A DNA stretch of 64,000 nt. It comes from Bacteroidota bacterium. GTDB lineage: Bacteria; Bacteroidota; Bacteroidia; 2-12-FULL-35-15. The stretch lies in NCBI GenBank assembly GCA_021323165.1, contig JAJTCJ010000027.1, positions 1 to 64,000 on the forward strand, given 5' to 3'. The notes below the pieces were generated by a model. It was not told the DNA's origin. It saw only the letters and a list, made by a program, of their open reading frames with translations, and searched no databases. The translations under genes were made by a program, and so were the position numbers. This document shows positions 33,001 to 43,100 of this stretch, in pieces (position 1 is the stretch's first letter; each line of letters opens with the position of its first letter).

Positions 33001-33311
33001 AAACTGATCCCGCCATTAGTTCCGAACAGAAGCTTACCGTTATTTAATTCACAGATAGAAAAAACTACATTGTTTACAAGGCTGTCGTTCTCACTTAAGG
33101 TAATGAACTTATTACCGTCATACCTGCTCACACCGCCACTGTTTGTACCAAACCATATATTGCCGGATCTGTCCTGGCACATTGAAAGTATCTGCGATTG
33201 CGCAAGTCCATCTTCTACATTGAAATTCCGGAAGTCGTAAGTCTGAGCAACAGAGACGCCTGCCGAGAAATAAACAGCAAGGGAGAAAAATATTTTTAGG
33301 AATGATCTCAA
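30060..33311 (-). CDS. Propeller-type membrane sensor with SpoIIE/PP2C phosphatase output
   Basis: 1083 residues. Signal peptide, then about 12 two-component-propeller repeats (each with an N-x-WFGT/WIGT-x-G core), Y_Y_Y domain (about 690-760), one membrane helix (about 775-795), coiled coil (800-850) and a C-terminal SpoIIE phosphatase: YQPKDIVSGDFYWFAKRNNK, VASVDCTGHGVPGAFMSIIG and a DDVLVIGF end. It senses periplasmic ligands and dephosphorylates a cytoplasmic partner, probably an anti-sigma antagonist; that partner is not adjacent. Such hybrids replace the kinase of SusR-like sensors with a phosphatase. Confidence 0.93.
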   Translation of the reverse strand: MRSFLKIFFSLAVYFSAGVSVAQTYDFRNFNVEDGLAQSQILSMCQDRSGNIWFGTNSGGVSRYDGNKFITLSENDSLVNNVVFSICELNNGKLLFGTNGGISFYNGKDFSTYTDKKGLPHNRVFKVLQDNKGVIWIGTAAGVCQFSNNKIIPFNSDTLLNKSIVFSMYADKAGNIWFGTFGNGVIRYNPGTKIFNNYKTDHGLRNNNVRCINEDIQGNIYIGTLEGISKINTNGKVEEVNIPGERDLAFTDIVADNKNNLWLATSNGVYKYNGFTYRIYKEKNGLASNNIYCAFQDREGNFWFGTPGFGVSKFSGEAFISYSSKDGLPSDYINCLFEDSQKNMWLGIKGFGITKLKNNEITTYKLNVQNLAGSLVDNEIQAIAEDNQKNLYFGSIAGLSVFNGSTFKNYYEENGLPNKNIYSITKDHQGVIWIGTNNGLCYFKGEKLIEIEEIKKLAVTQGSLPVFAIFEDRGRNLWIATEDGVIKYNRKTAIKYTKGNGFTDKRVLSIAQDKNGYLWFGTGEGVFSYNFTSFERIDQNNGLAANKVYLIENDNNNNLWVGTTKGIDRINLNLYHSNNKIEIKHFGKDDGLKGVECNRNAKFKDSEGNLWFGTIKGVTVYNPRYDKINRKEALTRITGIRLFFQNAEEDLIKNSKGLDSTTNLPRDLVLPYDKNHITFDFIGVCISNPNKVKYQFKLEGADADWFPPTSKTEATYSSLPAGEYVFHLKAMNNDGLWNERDVTFKFAVLPPWYKTWWFYTLVAVIAVTCIYLFIVVRTRNLEKAKIELEKEVELRTFQLREEKEKVEVINKEVIEQKAIIEAKNHDITDSIKYAKNIQEALLPPLQNLHKELKEAFVLYQPKDIVSGDFYWFAKRNNKRFVASVDCTGHGVPGAFMSIIGNTLLNEIVTEKNITKPSEILDELHAGVKTALKQSESENERRDGMDIALCSLNEEGNILEYAGANRPLWIFRKNKGGEEAFEMIKANKFPIGGMELHENEKRRFTNHTIPVEKGDMIYVFSDGYADQFGGPKGKKFMVGNMQKLISDIHEQRVEMQEKALLKAFDDWKGNLEQIDDVLVIGFRI

Positions 33312-33342
33312 ACGTTCGTATGTGTGAATAAAGATATAAAAA

Positions 33343-33374
33343 AAACCTCCTCAAATTAATTTAAGAAGGTTTTG
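33343..33374 (-). terminator. Terminator after asnS
   Basis: AAAACCTCCTCAAATTAA and TTAATTTAAGAAGGTTTT pair with two mismatches, just downstream of the asnS stop on the minus strand. Confidence 0.65.
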
Positions 33375-33393
33375 ATTACATTAATTAAACAGT

Positions 33394-34827
33394 TTAGAAC
33401 TCTGCTGTTTTCGGAGCTCTTGGGAATGGTATAACATCTCTGATATTAGTCATTCCTGTGACGAACAACACCAGCCTTTCAAAACCAAGTCCAAAGCCCG
33501 CATGAGGTGCCGATCCGAATCTTCTTGTATCTAAATACCAGTAAAGCTCCTCTGTAGAGATATGCATTTCATTCATTCTTTTTTCTAATAACTGTAAGCG
33601 CTCTTCACGCTGCGAACCTCCAATGATCTCACCAATCCCAGGAAAAAGAATATCCATTGCACGAACTGTTTTTCCATCATCATTCTGACGCATGTAGAAT
33701 GCTTTTATGTCCTTAGGATAATCCGTAAGTATCACCGGCTTTTTAAAATGTTTCTCTACAAGAAAACGTTCATGTTCGCTTTGCAGATCCGCGCCCCAGC
33801 CTTCGATAAGATATTTGAATTTCTTTTTCTTATTAGGAGTTGAATTTTTCAGGATCTCGATCGCCTCGGTATAGGTCAGGCGTTCGAAGCTGTTATCAAG
33901 ACAAAAATTAAGTTTTGCTGTAAGATCAAGTTCAGCTCTTTCTTCCTGTGGTTTCGATTTTTCTTCTTCGAGTAATCTGTTCTTTAAAAATTCAATTTCA
34001 TCCGGACATGTTTTTAAAGCATAGCTGATTACATATTTCAGTAGGTCTTCTGCTAATTGCATGTTGTCATAAAGGTCTGCGAAAGCAACCTCCGGTTCTA
34101 TCATCCAGAATTCCGCAAGATGGCGGGTTGTATTTGAGTTCTCAGCGCGGAATGTTGGGCCGAAAGTATAAATTTCTCCCAATGCCATCGCGGCAAGCTC
34201 ACCCTCTAATTGGCCAGAAACAGTCAGGTTGGTAGCTTTGCCGAAAAAGTCCTGTTTGAAATCAACTTCACCGCTTTCTGTTTTTGGTGCATTATTAAAA
34301 TCCAATGTTGTTACCTTAAACATTTCACCAGCTCCTTCGGCATCCGAAGCTGTAATGATCGGAGTATGAAGGTATACAAAACCTTTATCATTAAAGAACT
34401 GATGAATAGCAAATGCAAGAGCATGACGAACTTTAAAAACAGCATTGAAAGTGTTTGTGCGGAACCTTAAATGCGCGATCTCACGAAGAAATTCCAGGCT
34501 GTGTTTCTTTGGCTGTAAAGGAAATTTTTCAGCATCACTGTCTCCAAGAATTTCCAGTTCCTTTACTTTGATTTCTACTTTTTGCCCTTTTCCCAGGGAT
34601 TCGATCAACTCACCTGAAATGCTTACAGCCGTTCCTGTCGTTAGTTTCTTTAAAAGCGATTCATCTGTATTTGTGAAATCAACTACTGCCTGAATATTAT
34701 TTATAGTAGAGCCATCATTAATGGCTATGAACTGATTGTTTCTGAATGTTCTTACCCAACCCTTAATCACTACTTCACTTCCAAATGCTGAAGAATTCAG
34801 CAGATCTTTAACTTTCGTTCTTTTCAT
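33394..34827 (-). CDS. asnS: Asparaginyl-tRNA synthetase
   Basis: 477 residues, normal length. The N-terminal OB-fold anticodon-binding domain has [20 protein letters not shown]. Class II catalytic motifs: motif 1 region near [20 protein letters not shown], motif 2 [20 protein letters not shown], motif 3 [16 protein letters not shown]. The R-H-L-A-E-F-W form and C-terminal FPRAP mark AsnRS rather than AspRS. It charges tRNA-Asn in the cytoplasm and is an essential housekeeping gene. No reading-frame problem is seen. Confidence 0.97.
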   Translation of the reverse strand: MKRTKVKDLLNSSAFGSEVVIKGWVRTFRNNQFIAINDGSTINNIQAVVDFTNTDESLLKKLTTGTAVSISGELIESLGKGQKVEIKVKELEILGDSDAEKFPLQPKKHSLEFLREIAHLRFRTNTFNAVFKVRHALAFAIHQFFNDKGFVYLHTPIITASDAEGAGEMFKVTTLDFNNAPKTESGEVDFKQDFFGKATNLTVSGQLEGELAAMALGEIYTFGPTFRAENSNTTRHLAEFWMIEPEVAFADLYDNMQLAEDLLKYVISYALKTCPDEIEFLKNRLLEEEKSKPQEERAELDLTAKLNFCLDNSFERLTYTEAIEILKNSTPNKKKKFKYLIEGWGADLQSEHERFLVEKHFKKPVILTDYPKDIKAFYMRQNDDGKTVRAMDILFPGIGEIIGGSQREERLQLLEKRMNEMHISTEELYWYLDTRRFGSAPHAGFGLGFERLVLFVTGMTNIRDVIPFPRAPKTAEF

Positions 34828-34927
34828 TGTATATTAATTTAATTAGCTTTCGTTGCTTTCCGGTGCAAAAAAACGAAAAAAATGCGAATAAACTTTAGTT
34901 TCTCAACTCTATAGCAAGCAAACAGGG

Positions 34928-36328
34928 TTAAATAATTGTTTTATTAAGTCTTTTTAAAGTACGGTCAATATATTGTTCAGTAGGCAGCTGCGATTGCTGG
35001 ATCCTTCGGGCATACGTGATACTGTCAATGATCTCTTTTTGATGTTCTTCAACCTGAAGTTTTTGTTCCTCAACAATTTTATTTTTTAATGCGATCTCGT
35101 CTCTTACTTTTTCGATAACCTTTTTCTGCCGCTGGGTGGTTTTAAGAGAACGGAAGATAACCACAGAAACTAAGGCCATTAATAGTAAACCTCCTACTAC
35201 GGTATAAGTAATGATCCGTTGTTTCTGCAGATCTGTTTTTTGCAGTTCCTTGTCTTTGTTCAATAATGCAATTTCCTGTTCCTTCTTTTCGGTTTCATAT
35301 TTTGTCTGTACTTCGGCTAACTGCTTACTTTTTGTTTCATTATAAAGAGTGTCTTTTATTTCGGATAATAACACCTGATATTCATAAGCTTTCTCATAAT
35401 TGTTTGTAAGCTTGGATACTTCAGACAGGTTTACATACGCTTCTCTGATAAGGTCTTTATAATCAATTTCTTTAGCAACAGATAATGTAAGTTTAGCATA
35501 TTCAAGTGATTTATCATATTGTTTCTTTTTCTGAAATACATTTCCGATGTTAGTATAGCAAGAGCCAATTCCAACTTTATCATTAAGTTCTCTGCAGATT
35601 TTCAGCGAAGCAAAATAACTTTCTAGTGCTTCATTTAATTTGTTCTGTTCTTCATAAATAACTCCGATCCCGATATATGAATATGCGATTCCTTCTTTGT
35701 CCCCCGATTCCTTTCTCATTTCCATGGAAGAATAGAATTGTTCAATGGCCTTGTCATAGTTTTGCTGCTTCCAGTAGACGATTCCCAGATTGTGGTATGA
35801 GGCACCGATATCCCGAATTACCGCCATCGGCTGCTCTTTTCCTTTTTTCTTTGAGTCTTCAATTATTTCTTTCCGGATCTTTAGTGCAGAGGAATGATTC
35901 TCAATTGACTGAGGATAGTTTTCCATCATCATATAAATAACACCTATGTTATTATAAGAGGTTGCCATTTCATATTTATCACCAAGTTCCTGTTCTATTT
36001 TTAATGAGTTGATGAATTTTTGTAGAGCCTTATCATACGCTCCCTGGTTATGATAAATGTTTCCAATGTTTTTAAGTGCAGCAGCAATTCCTTTTTTATA
36101 ATAAAGTTTTTCCGACAATTCTAATGCTTCGAAACCACGCGCAAGACCTTTGTCGTTCTCTCCCAGTTTTTTATATTCCCAGCAAAGTTTGATCAGGTGA
36201 AACACTTTGGCAGTATCCGGTTTGTCGGTACTTAAGAGTTGTAGAAGCGAATCGGTTTTAGAGGTCTGAGAATAAAGATCAGGCAGTATGAAAAAACAGA
36301 TAAAAGAGACAAGTATAAATTTACGCAT
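34928..36328 (-). CDS. TPR sensor-like protein with membrane helix
   Basis: 466 residues. Signal peptide ending in DLYSQ, about seven TPR units (AAALKNIGNIYHNQGAYDKA, ATSYNNIGVIYMMMENYPQS, and so on to about 330), a Q/E/K-rich coiled coil, one membrane helix (about 375-395) and a second coiled coil. The C-terminus IIDSITYARRIQQSQLPTEQ is the linker that normally leads into a SpoIIE phosphatase domain, but the protein stops about 12 residues later. It probably signals through protein contact. The missing output domain is noteworthy. Confidence 0.85.
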   Translation of the reverse strand: MRKFILVSFICFFILPDLYSQTSKTDSLLQLLSTDKPDTAKVFHLIKLCWEYKKLGENDKGLARGFEALELSEKLYYKKGIAAALKNIGNIYHNQGAYDKALQKFINSLKIEQELGDKYEMATSYNNIGVIYMMMENYPQSIENHSSALKIRKEIIEDSKKKGKEQPMAVIRDIGASYHNLGIVYWKQQNYDKAIEQFYSSMEMRKESGDKEGIAYSYIGIGVIYEEQNKLNEALESYFASLKICRELNDKVGIGSCYTNIGNVFQKKKQYDKSLEYAKLTLSVAKEIDYKDLIREAYVNLSEVSKLTNNYEKAYEYQVLLSEIKDTLYNETKSKQLAEVQTKYETEKKEQEIALLNKDKELQKTDLQKQRIITYTVVGGLLLMALVSVVIFRSLKTTQRQKKVIEKVRDEIALKNKIVEEQKLQVEEHQKEIIDSITYARRIQQSQLPTEQYIDRTLKRLNKTII

Positions 36329-36383
36329 ATGCCTAAAATACTAATAATAAGTGCTGTTACTGAATAGCTTTTCGATTCATAAT

Positions 36384-36424
36384 AAAAAAGCCACCCTCTG
36401 TAAAATCAGAAGGTGGCTTTTTTT
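36384..36424 (-). terminator. Terminator after the 1253-residue T9SS gene
   Basis: AAAAAAGCCACCCTCTG and CAGAAGGTGGCTTTTTTT form a long stem with one mismatch. It lies between the stop of the T9SS gene and the start of the TPR gene. Confidence 0.8.
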
Positions 36425-36432
36425 ATAAGTAT

Positions 36433-39400
36433 TTATTTTGTGATCACTAATCGTTGCAGACTGCTTTTTCCGTCCTTTACGAGGATGATAAAGTAAATAC
36501 CTGCATCCAGTTTATGGTCTTCCAGAGTAATTGTCTGCTTATAATTCCCTGAGGCCTGTTTAGTATTGACCGGCTCAGCAATCAGAACTCCAAGAGGATT
36601 GTATACGCCCAGACATACATTACTATTGTTTGTCAGATTATAATCTATTACAATGTTTCCTTTGGTTGGATTCGGATAAACTGTAAATGCTGTTTCAATC
36701 TTTAACTTCGTAATTCCTACAGAAAGCTGAACAGGGTATACATCAGTCGAATCTGCCACATAATCCATTCCAGGGAAAGTAGTGGAGGTTGATGTTACTA
36801 CAACAGAGTGTGTCGAATCACGATCGATTCCCGGTATATCAACGTAAATTGTATAGTATTCGCCTGGTAAGTTCACAGGAATTCCGGTAAAGGTATATCC
36901 ACCCGAAGCGCCTGTTTGTGTATTGGTTACTAATTGTCCTCCGGGATTTCTACCAAGCTTAATATCAACTCCCGGGATCGGATCACCCGGTATGCGGTCA
37001 AATCCATTACCTTCTTCAACAACACCGGAAATAACTCCTGGCCCGATCAGTGATGCAGATTCATTCATCATAACATTTGCAATAGTTGCTGCACATGCAT
37101 GTGTGATAACCGATGCAGAATCCCAAAGGAAAGCATCGCCATAATAAGTAGGGATCAACGAAGGATAAGCAGTTGTATCTGCAAAGATCTTGATAAGATA
37201 ATCACCCTGTGCTACCGATGTAAATGTGTAATTACCTGAAGCATCAACTGTGGTGATCATTAATGTATCAAAAGATGTGGTTGGATACAATACTGCAGTG
37301 TTCATTCCAGATGAAAGACTTCCTCCGGAATAACTAACTTGTCCAGTTATATCCGCAAGTGGTGAAACTATAACTGTTACAGTGCTTGGAATAGAGATGC
37401 ATCCAATGTTATCAGTAACATTAAGTGTATAAGATGATGTAACAACAGGAGCTACTGAAATGGATGAGGAAGTTCCTCCATTGCTCCATGAAAAACTGTA
37501 AGGTAAAACACCACCTGAAACAGTCCCTGTGAGTGTTGCTGTATCACCAGCACATATCATTTGATTTGATCCCGTAGATAATGTTAATGGACCCGGTTCA
37601 GTTACAATTACATTTTGCGTTGTATTGCAGCCATTTGCATCAGTAACAGTAACAGTATAAATTCCTGCACAAAGAGAACTTATAGAAGAAGTTGTTTGTC
37701 CTCCCGGAGACCAGGAATATGTATAAGAAGCTGTCCCACCTGTTGGTGAAGTAAAGGCTGTGCCGTTGCATGCTCCATAACAATTAGCATTGGTCGTAGT
37801 AGGGTTAGCATTTAAAAGTGAAGGCTCCGATATAGTTAACGTGTCGGAAGCTGTGCAGCCGTTGATGTCTGTAACGATTACATAATAAGTGGAAGCGCAT
37901 AATCCTGTTGCAGTTTGTGTAGTCTGTGTAGCAACGTCTGACCACTGATAAAGATAAGGTCCGGAACCACCGGCAGCATTAACAGTTGCGATAGCATCGC
38001 AAACTCCGTTACAGCTTACATTTGCACTTGTTGATGTTAAGGTCATCAATGAATTAACTATAACATTTGTTGTCGATGTGTTAGAACATCCATTTGCGGT
38101 AACTGTTAAAGTATATACTCCTGCGTTTGCAGAAGTTACATTACTGATAAAAGGATTTTGAAGAGTGGATGAGAAGCCTGAAGGACCTGTCCAGCTGTAT
38201 GTTCCTCCGGCAATACTATTTGCAGAAAGGCCCAATGATGCTCCCGGACATAAAGGACCATTATTACTTGTTGTTACACTTGGCAATCCATTTACTGTTA
38301 CGTTAAATGTAGCTGAACCAGCAGGACAACCACCGCCAGCGGCAATTGTATTAGTAACCGTATAGGTGCCCGGACTTGTTATTCCGAGGTTAATCACTCC
38401 GGTAGAAGAGTTTATAACCATACCTGCAGGAGAAGAAGTAAAGGTTCCCGCTGATGCGCCACCGGCTAACGTAGGTGAAGGGTCTGGAGCATTTTGACAA
38501 AACACAGAAGAAGGATAATTGAATGTTGCATTACTTGGTGCAGTAATAGTAATCGTGGAATTTGCTGAAACTGCAGCACAACCACCTGAGGCAGGAATTG
38601 TATTGGTAACAACATAGGTTCCCGGAGTGCTTGCTGCCAGATCAATTTGTCCTGTTGATGTATTGATTATCACAAGTCCTGCTGTTGAGCTGAATGTACC
38701 TGCAGTTCCGCCCCCGCTAAAAGTTGGTGAAGGGTTTCCTGCACCCTGGCAAAAAGGTGTTCCTAAGTAGCTGAAGCTTGCTACTGGTGGATTGTTAACG
38801 GTAACAGTTCCGAATCCTGTTTGCTGACAACCGGACTTTGTATAAGTGCAACTATAACCTGTTGTGCTGGAAGGTGAAACATTGATAGAAGATGATGTAG
38901 ATCCACCAGGAGACCACAAATAGGTTCCACCTGATGGAATTGCTGTACACGTTAAATTCGCTGAGCCCCCGGCACAGATAGTAGTACTGTTAACCCCTAC
39001 ACTTGGAGTTGGATTAACTGTAACAGTTATTGATATTGGATTGCTCACACAACCTGCAGAAGTCCCAGTAGCTGAATAAGTAGCTGTTCCGGTAACGCCA
39101 CCTGTTGTGTTTAACGTTTGGGAGATAATGCTGGTGCCGCCCGAAGATGCTCCTGAAACTCCGGATTGCGTAGCAGTCCAGGAATAGGATGTTCCACCTA
39201 ACGAACTTGAAAGTGTTATATTCGTTGTTGTTCCTCCGCATATTGTAGAAGAGGCCGGAGTAGCATTGATGACAGGTACAGAATTCACAGTTACTGTTAT
39301 TGGATAAAAATTTCCATAACATCCGTTTAGTGACGTTGGCTGTACTGTATAACTAACATTTGTTGTTGATGGAGCTATGCTGGTAATAGTATTGTTTAAT

Positions 39401-40194
39401 GTGCTTGTAGTTTGTGTTGTCGTACTTTCTCCTGTGGTGTTTGCATTATCAGTTGCACTCCAGGTATAGGTCGCAGGAATATTACTTGTAAAAGGGAGGC
39501 TAACTGTTCCGCCACTGCAAATAGTTGCTGTTCCGGAGCTTGTAATAACCGGAGCAGGGTTAACTGTTATAACAGTGGTTATCGGACTTCCTGTACAGCC
39601 GTTAGCTGAAGGAGTTATTGTATAGGTTGCAGTTCCCGGTGTTGAGCCTGTGTTTGTGAGGAACTGTACAATTGCCGCGTTCGAAGAAGGTGTTGCCCCT
39701 GTAACTCCCGATTGACTTACCGTCCATGAAAAACTGGCTCCACCAACATTACTGCTAAGTGAAATTCCTGAACTGCTGTTACTGCAGATAGTTTGAGCAG
39801 ATGGCGTAGCTGTTACATTTGGGATCGGATTAACATTCACAATAATAGAAGCACTGGTCACATTCGATACCGCATCAGTTACAATTAAAGTATAAGTTGT
39901 TGTTGAGGTTGGTGAAGCAGACGGATTAGCAGTGGTTGTAGAGCTTAATCCGACTGAAGGAGACCATGAGTAGGTATAAGGTGGTGATCCTCCGGTGGCA
40001 GATGGAGACCCCCCAATAGTTAATGAACTTCCAAGACAGATGGAAGTATTGGTTCCTGCATTTGCAGTTAATTGCGCATAGGAATGCATAGTTCCAATAC
40101 TTAAAAAAAAGATCAATAAAAATTTTAATCTTTCCTTGTTGCTTAAAAGTCCTTTCATGATCAAATGTTTATTTGTTAAAATACTCTTATTCAT
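36433..40194 (-). CDS. Giant T9SS-exported adhesin-like protein
   Basis: 1253 residues. A start at 40158 would begin right at the signal peptide (MKGLLSNKERLKFLLIFFLS); ATG 40194 overlaps the upstream stop by 8 bases and is also possible. The mature protein holds about eight Ig/PKD-like Ser/Thr/Gly-rich units, then two SprB repeats (SCNGVCDAIATVNAAGGSGP and NANCYGACNGTAFTSPTGG), two carboxypeptidase-like or CNA-B-like domains (GQVSYSGG ..., GVVEEGNGFDRIPGDPIPGV) and a type-A Por sorting domain (FTVYPNPTKGNIVIDYNL to LVITK). It is a surface or secreted protein; adhesion or gliding role is inferred from SprB repeats. Confidence 0.85.
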   Translation of the reverse strand: MNKSILTNKHLIMKGLLSNKERLKFLLIFFLSIGTMHSYAQLTANAGTNTSICLGSSLTIGGSPSATGGSPPYTYSWSPSVGLSSTTTANPSASPTSTTTYTLIVTDAVSNVTSASIIVNVNPIPNVTATPSAQTICSNSSSGISLSSNVGGASFSWTVSQSGVTGATPSSNAAIVQFLTNTGSTPGTATYTITPSANGCTGSPITTVITVNPAPVITSSGTATICSGGTVSLPFTSNIPATYTWSATDNANTTGESTTTQTTSTLNNTITSIAPSTTNVSYTVQPTSLNGCYGNFYPITVTVNSVPVINATPASSTICGGTTTNITLSSSLGGTSYSWTATQSGVSGASSGGTSIISQTLNTTGGVTGTATYSATGTSAGCVSNPISITVTVNPTPSVGVNSTTICAGGSANLTCTAIPSGGTYLWSPGGSTSSSINVSPSSTTGYSCTYTKSGCQQTGFGTVTVNNPPVASFSYLGTPFCQGAGNPSPTFSGGGTAGTFSSTAGLVIINTSTGQIDLAASTPGTYVVTNTIPASGGCAAVSANSTITITAPSNATFNYPSSVFCQNAPDPSPTLAGGASAGTFTSSPAGMVINSSTGVINLGITSPGTYTVTNTIAAGGGCPAGSATFNVTVNGLPSVTTSNNGPLCPGASLGLSANSIAGGTYSWTGPSGFSSTLQNPFISNVTSANAGVYTLTVTANGCSNTSTTNVIVNSLMTLTSTSANVSCNGVCDAIATVNAAGGSGPYLYQWSDVATQTTQTATGLCASTYYVIVTDINGCTASDTLTISEPSLLNANPTTTNANCYGACNGTAFTSPTGGTASYTYSWSPGGQTTSSISSLCAGIYTVTVTDANGCNTTQNVIVTEPGPLTLSTGSNQMICAGDTATLTGTVSGGVLPYSFSWSNGGTSSSISVAPVVTSSYTLNVTDNIGCISIPSTVTVIVSPLADITGQVSYSGGSLSSGMNTAVLYPTTSFDTLMITTVDASGNYTFTSVAQGDYLIKIFADTTAYPSLIPTYYGDAFLWDSASVITHACAATIANVMMNESASLIGPGVISGVVEEGNGFDRIPGDPIPGVDIKLGRNPGGQLVTNTQTGASGGYTFTGIPVNLPGEYYTIYVDIPGIDRDSTHSVVVTSTSTTFPGMDYVADSTDVYPVQLSVGITKLKIETAFTVYPNPTKGNIVIDYNLTNNSNVCLGVYNPLGVLIAEPVNTKQASGNYKQTITLEDHKLDAGIYFIILVKDGKSSLQRLVITK

Positions 40195-43100
40195 TAATTA
40201 CCAATCGTAGTATACTGCTTTTGCCATTGACCCTCAGGGATACAAAATAAACTCCGTTTGTTAACCTTGAATGCCCTTCATTATTTATTTTGTACTTATA
40301 TGTTCCGGACACTTGTTTTTCTTCCGCAAGATCTATCACTTTCACGCCAAGAACGTTGTAAACTCCAAGTGAAATAACCGCATCATTGGTAATTGTATAT
40401 TCTACCGAAGCGAAACCATTTGCAGGATTTGGATATACACTGAAGGTATTAGATGCACTCTGAGAAGAAAGATTATTTGCAGTTCCTGTTGTTATATTGT
40501 TAACAATGTAAATGACAGTGGAGTCAACATAATAATCAAGATTCAGATAACTGTCATTCGTTGAGTCGACAGTGAATGTATAAGAAGAATCTCTGCCAAG
40601 ACCAGGAATATCAGCATATACAGTATAGTCGCCATAGGCAACATTGGAAAATGAATACACTCCATTTCCATCAGTAGTTGTATTTGTCACAAGAGCTCCT
40701 CCCGGATTTCTTCCTAACTTAACATCAACCCCTGGGATCGGATCGCCTGGTGCTCTGCCGAATCCAAGGTCTTCACGAACAATTCCCTGAAGATATCCCG
40801 GACCGGTTGATCCAAGTTCTTCAACAGTTATAATATTAAAAGTGTCGTTCATCGCGCAGTCATGGCTTACCACTGTTGCAGAATCCCAAAGGAATACGTT
40901 CCCGTAATATGTTGGAACGAGCGTAGTATATGACGCATTAGGAAATACTTTGATCAGATAATCGCTATGATTAACAGAAGGAAAATAATAATTACCGGCT
41001 CCATCGGTTGTTGCTACACCTATCGTATCAAAATTGGTAAGATATGGTTGGTATTTGTAAAGCACCACAGAGCTACCGTTAACAGTACCACTTGTATATG
41101 TGACAGTACCGTAAATATCAGTGCTTGGAGTAACACTTACACTTGTTGATCCTCCGCCTACAAAACATCCTGCAGCATCTACTGCAGAAATGGTGAAAGA
41201 TGTGCCCCCTATAGGAGAAGTATTAACTGTTTCACCGTAAAGATAGCTTCCGCCCATATCCCATGTATAAACATAAGGCGCACTTCCACCACTTACACCA
41301 GCAGTTAAACTTGCAGTATCAGCATAACATATTGTAACAGGTGCAGGTGAATTAAGTGTCATTTGAGTGTTCGCGTACACATAGATCGAATCCATTAAAG
41401 GACAACCGGAAAGAGTGTCTACAACAAAATATTCTGTGCTTACAGAAGGTGAAGCGATTACTTCACTTCCCTGTGTGATGTTCAGATCAGCTGTTGGACT
41501 CCACGTTGTACTTGGTTTTCCGCCCATTACAGTTAATGTAATAGAGCTTCCAAAACACATGGTATCGGCTGCCTGAGCAAATGAAAGCTGAGGAACCAAA
41601 AAGTCAACGGGAGTCTGGGTTACACACCCGTTATTGTTTGTGGTAGTTAAAGTGTATGTTGTTGAAACGGTTGGAGTAATAACTGTGTTCAATGTATTTG
41701 TTGAAGTCACTCCGGTTGCAGGGGTCCATGAATAAGTCATAACAGTATCATCAACTTTAAACCTGATGGTCCAGCCTTTTAAATTTCCGTCATCACCTCC
41801 GATATGATCCTGTACACTTAATACCCAACCGCCATTTGGGTTTCCTAAAAGTGTTCTGAAATCTCCCTGTGGAACAAACTGGCCAGTAAACGGTGTACCT
41901 GCAGATCCAATGTACTGACCTGCATCCATTCTGAATTCTGTTCCGAAATAAGTATTATTCTCATCGCTTCCATTGCTTTGTGATAAAGTGATGTAGCTTC
42001 CTGTAGGAGTATAGATCCCAATATCAAGGTCAGCTGAATAGGTATGATATAAACTGTCAATGGTTACAGACATTAATGCATCACAAGCACATGTAGAGCT
42101 AAGTCCGCTTACATTGATAGTATCATAAACGTTTCCGCCAAGGAGGTCACTTATAGAATCATTTGTTGTTTTATGAATCGGAGGGTCAGGAAAATAAACA
42201 TTAGAAATGGCTGTAGCGTTTATGTTCATACTTGATCCGCTGCATATTGTTGTAAATCCGCCTTGAGCGGGATTGATCATTGTTATCGATGGTCCGGCAA
42301 TACTGTTAATGTTAACTGTATCCATATCAGAACAACCGTTGGCACTTACATACTGAAGAAAGAATGTTCCTGGGGAGATCACATTCGTTGTTTGTGTTGT
42401 GGCTTCGTTGCTCCAGTAATATCCATTGCCGCTTGGGCCCGCATCAAGAGTAACACTTGCTCCATAACACACCGACTGATCCGGTCCAAGATCAACTACA
42501 GGAGGCGCTATGGTGCATTTTCTCCAGATCTCTGCTCCGCCCATACCAAACGCTCTTTTTCCTCCTCCGGAATAATATTCTCCGCTATAATAAACATTGT
42601 TTCCAAAGCCTGTTATAGCACCATAATAACCATGTCTGTTTGAATCGCCAAAGCCATTATTATTCGAAACAGTAAAAGTTGTTCCGTTAGATGAGTAGCT
42701 GATGAGGCCTGTAGAGGAGCTGCCCACAGCGCATATCCAGAGTTTTCCATCCGCAACATTAAGACTTGTGATCCGCGAGTGAGAATACGGTAATTGCTGA
42801 ACCATTGTCCAGTTAATCTCATCACTTGACCTCCAAACCTGTGCACCGACAGTGTTGTTTTCCACAGCAACGTATATGTATCCGCCAAATGAATTAATCG
42901 CGGTAATGGAATAATTATTTGGGTCACCAAAGCCGGCTGACGCAGTTGGATTCATCACCCAGTTGTTGCCGTCTACCGAACTGTAAAGATTTGCCCCTGT
43001 TGTTCCGAAGAAGAGCTTGGAACCGTGTTTTGCCACTACATTAATAAGAGCCCCTGAGCTGATTGCATCCAGGTTGAAAACAGTGTCCCATGCGCCTCCA

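Noticed and set aside
38165-38365. Overlapping plus-strand ORFs within the giant T9SS genes
   Set aside because: They are antisense shadows of Ser/Thr/Gly-rich repeats and have no start context or family signature.
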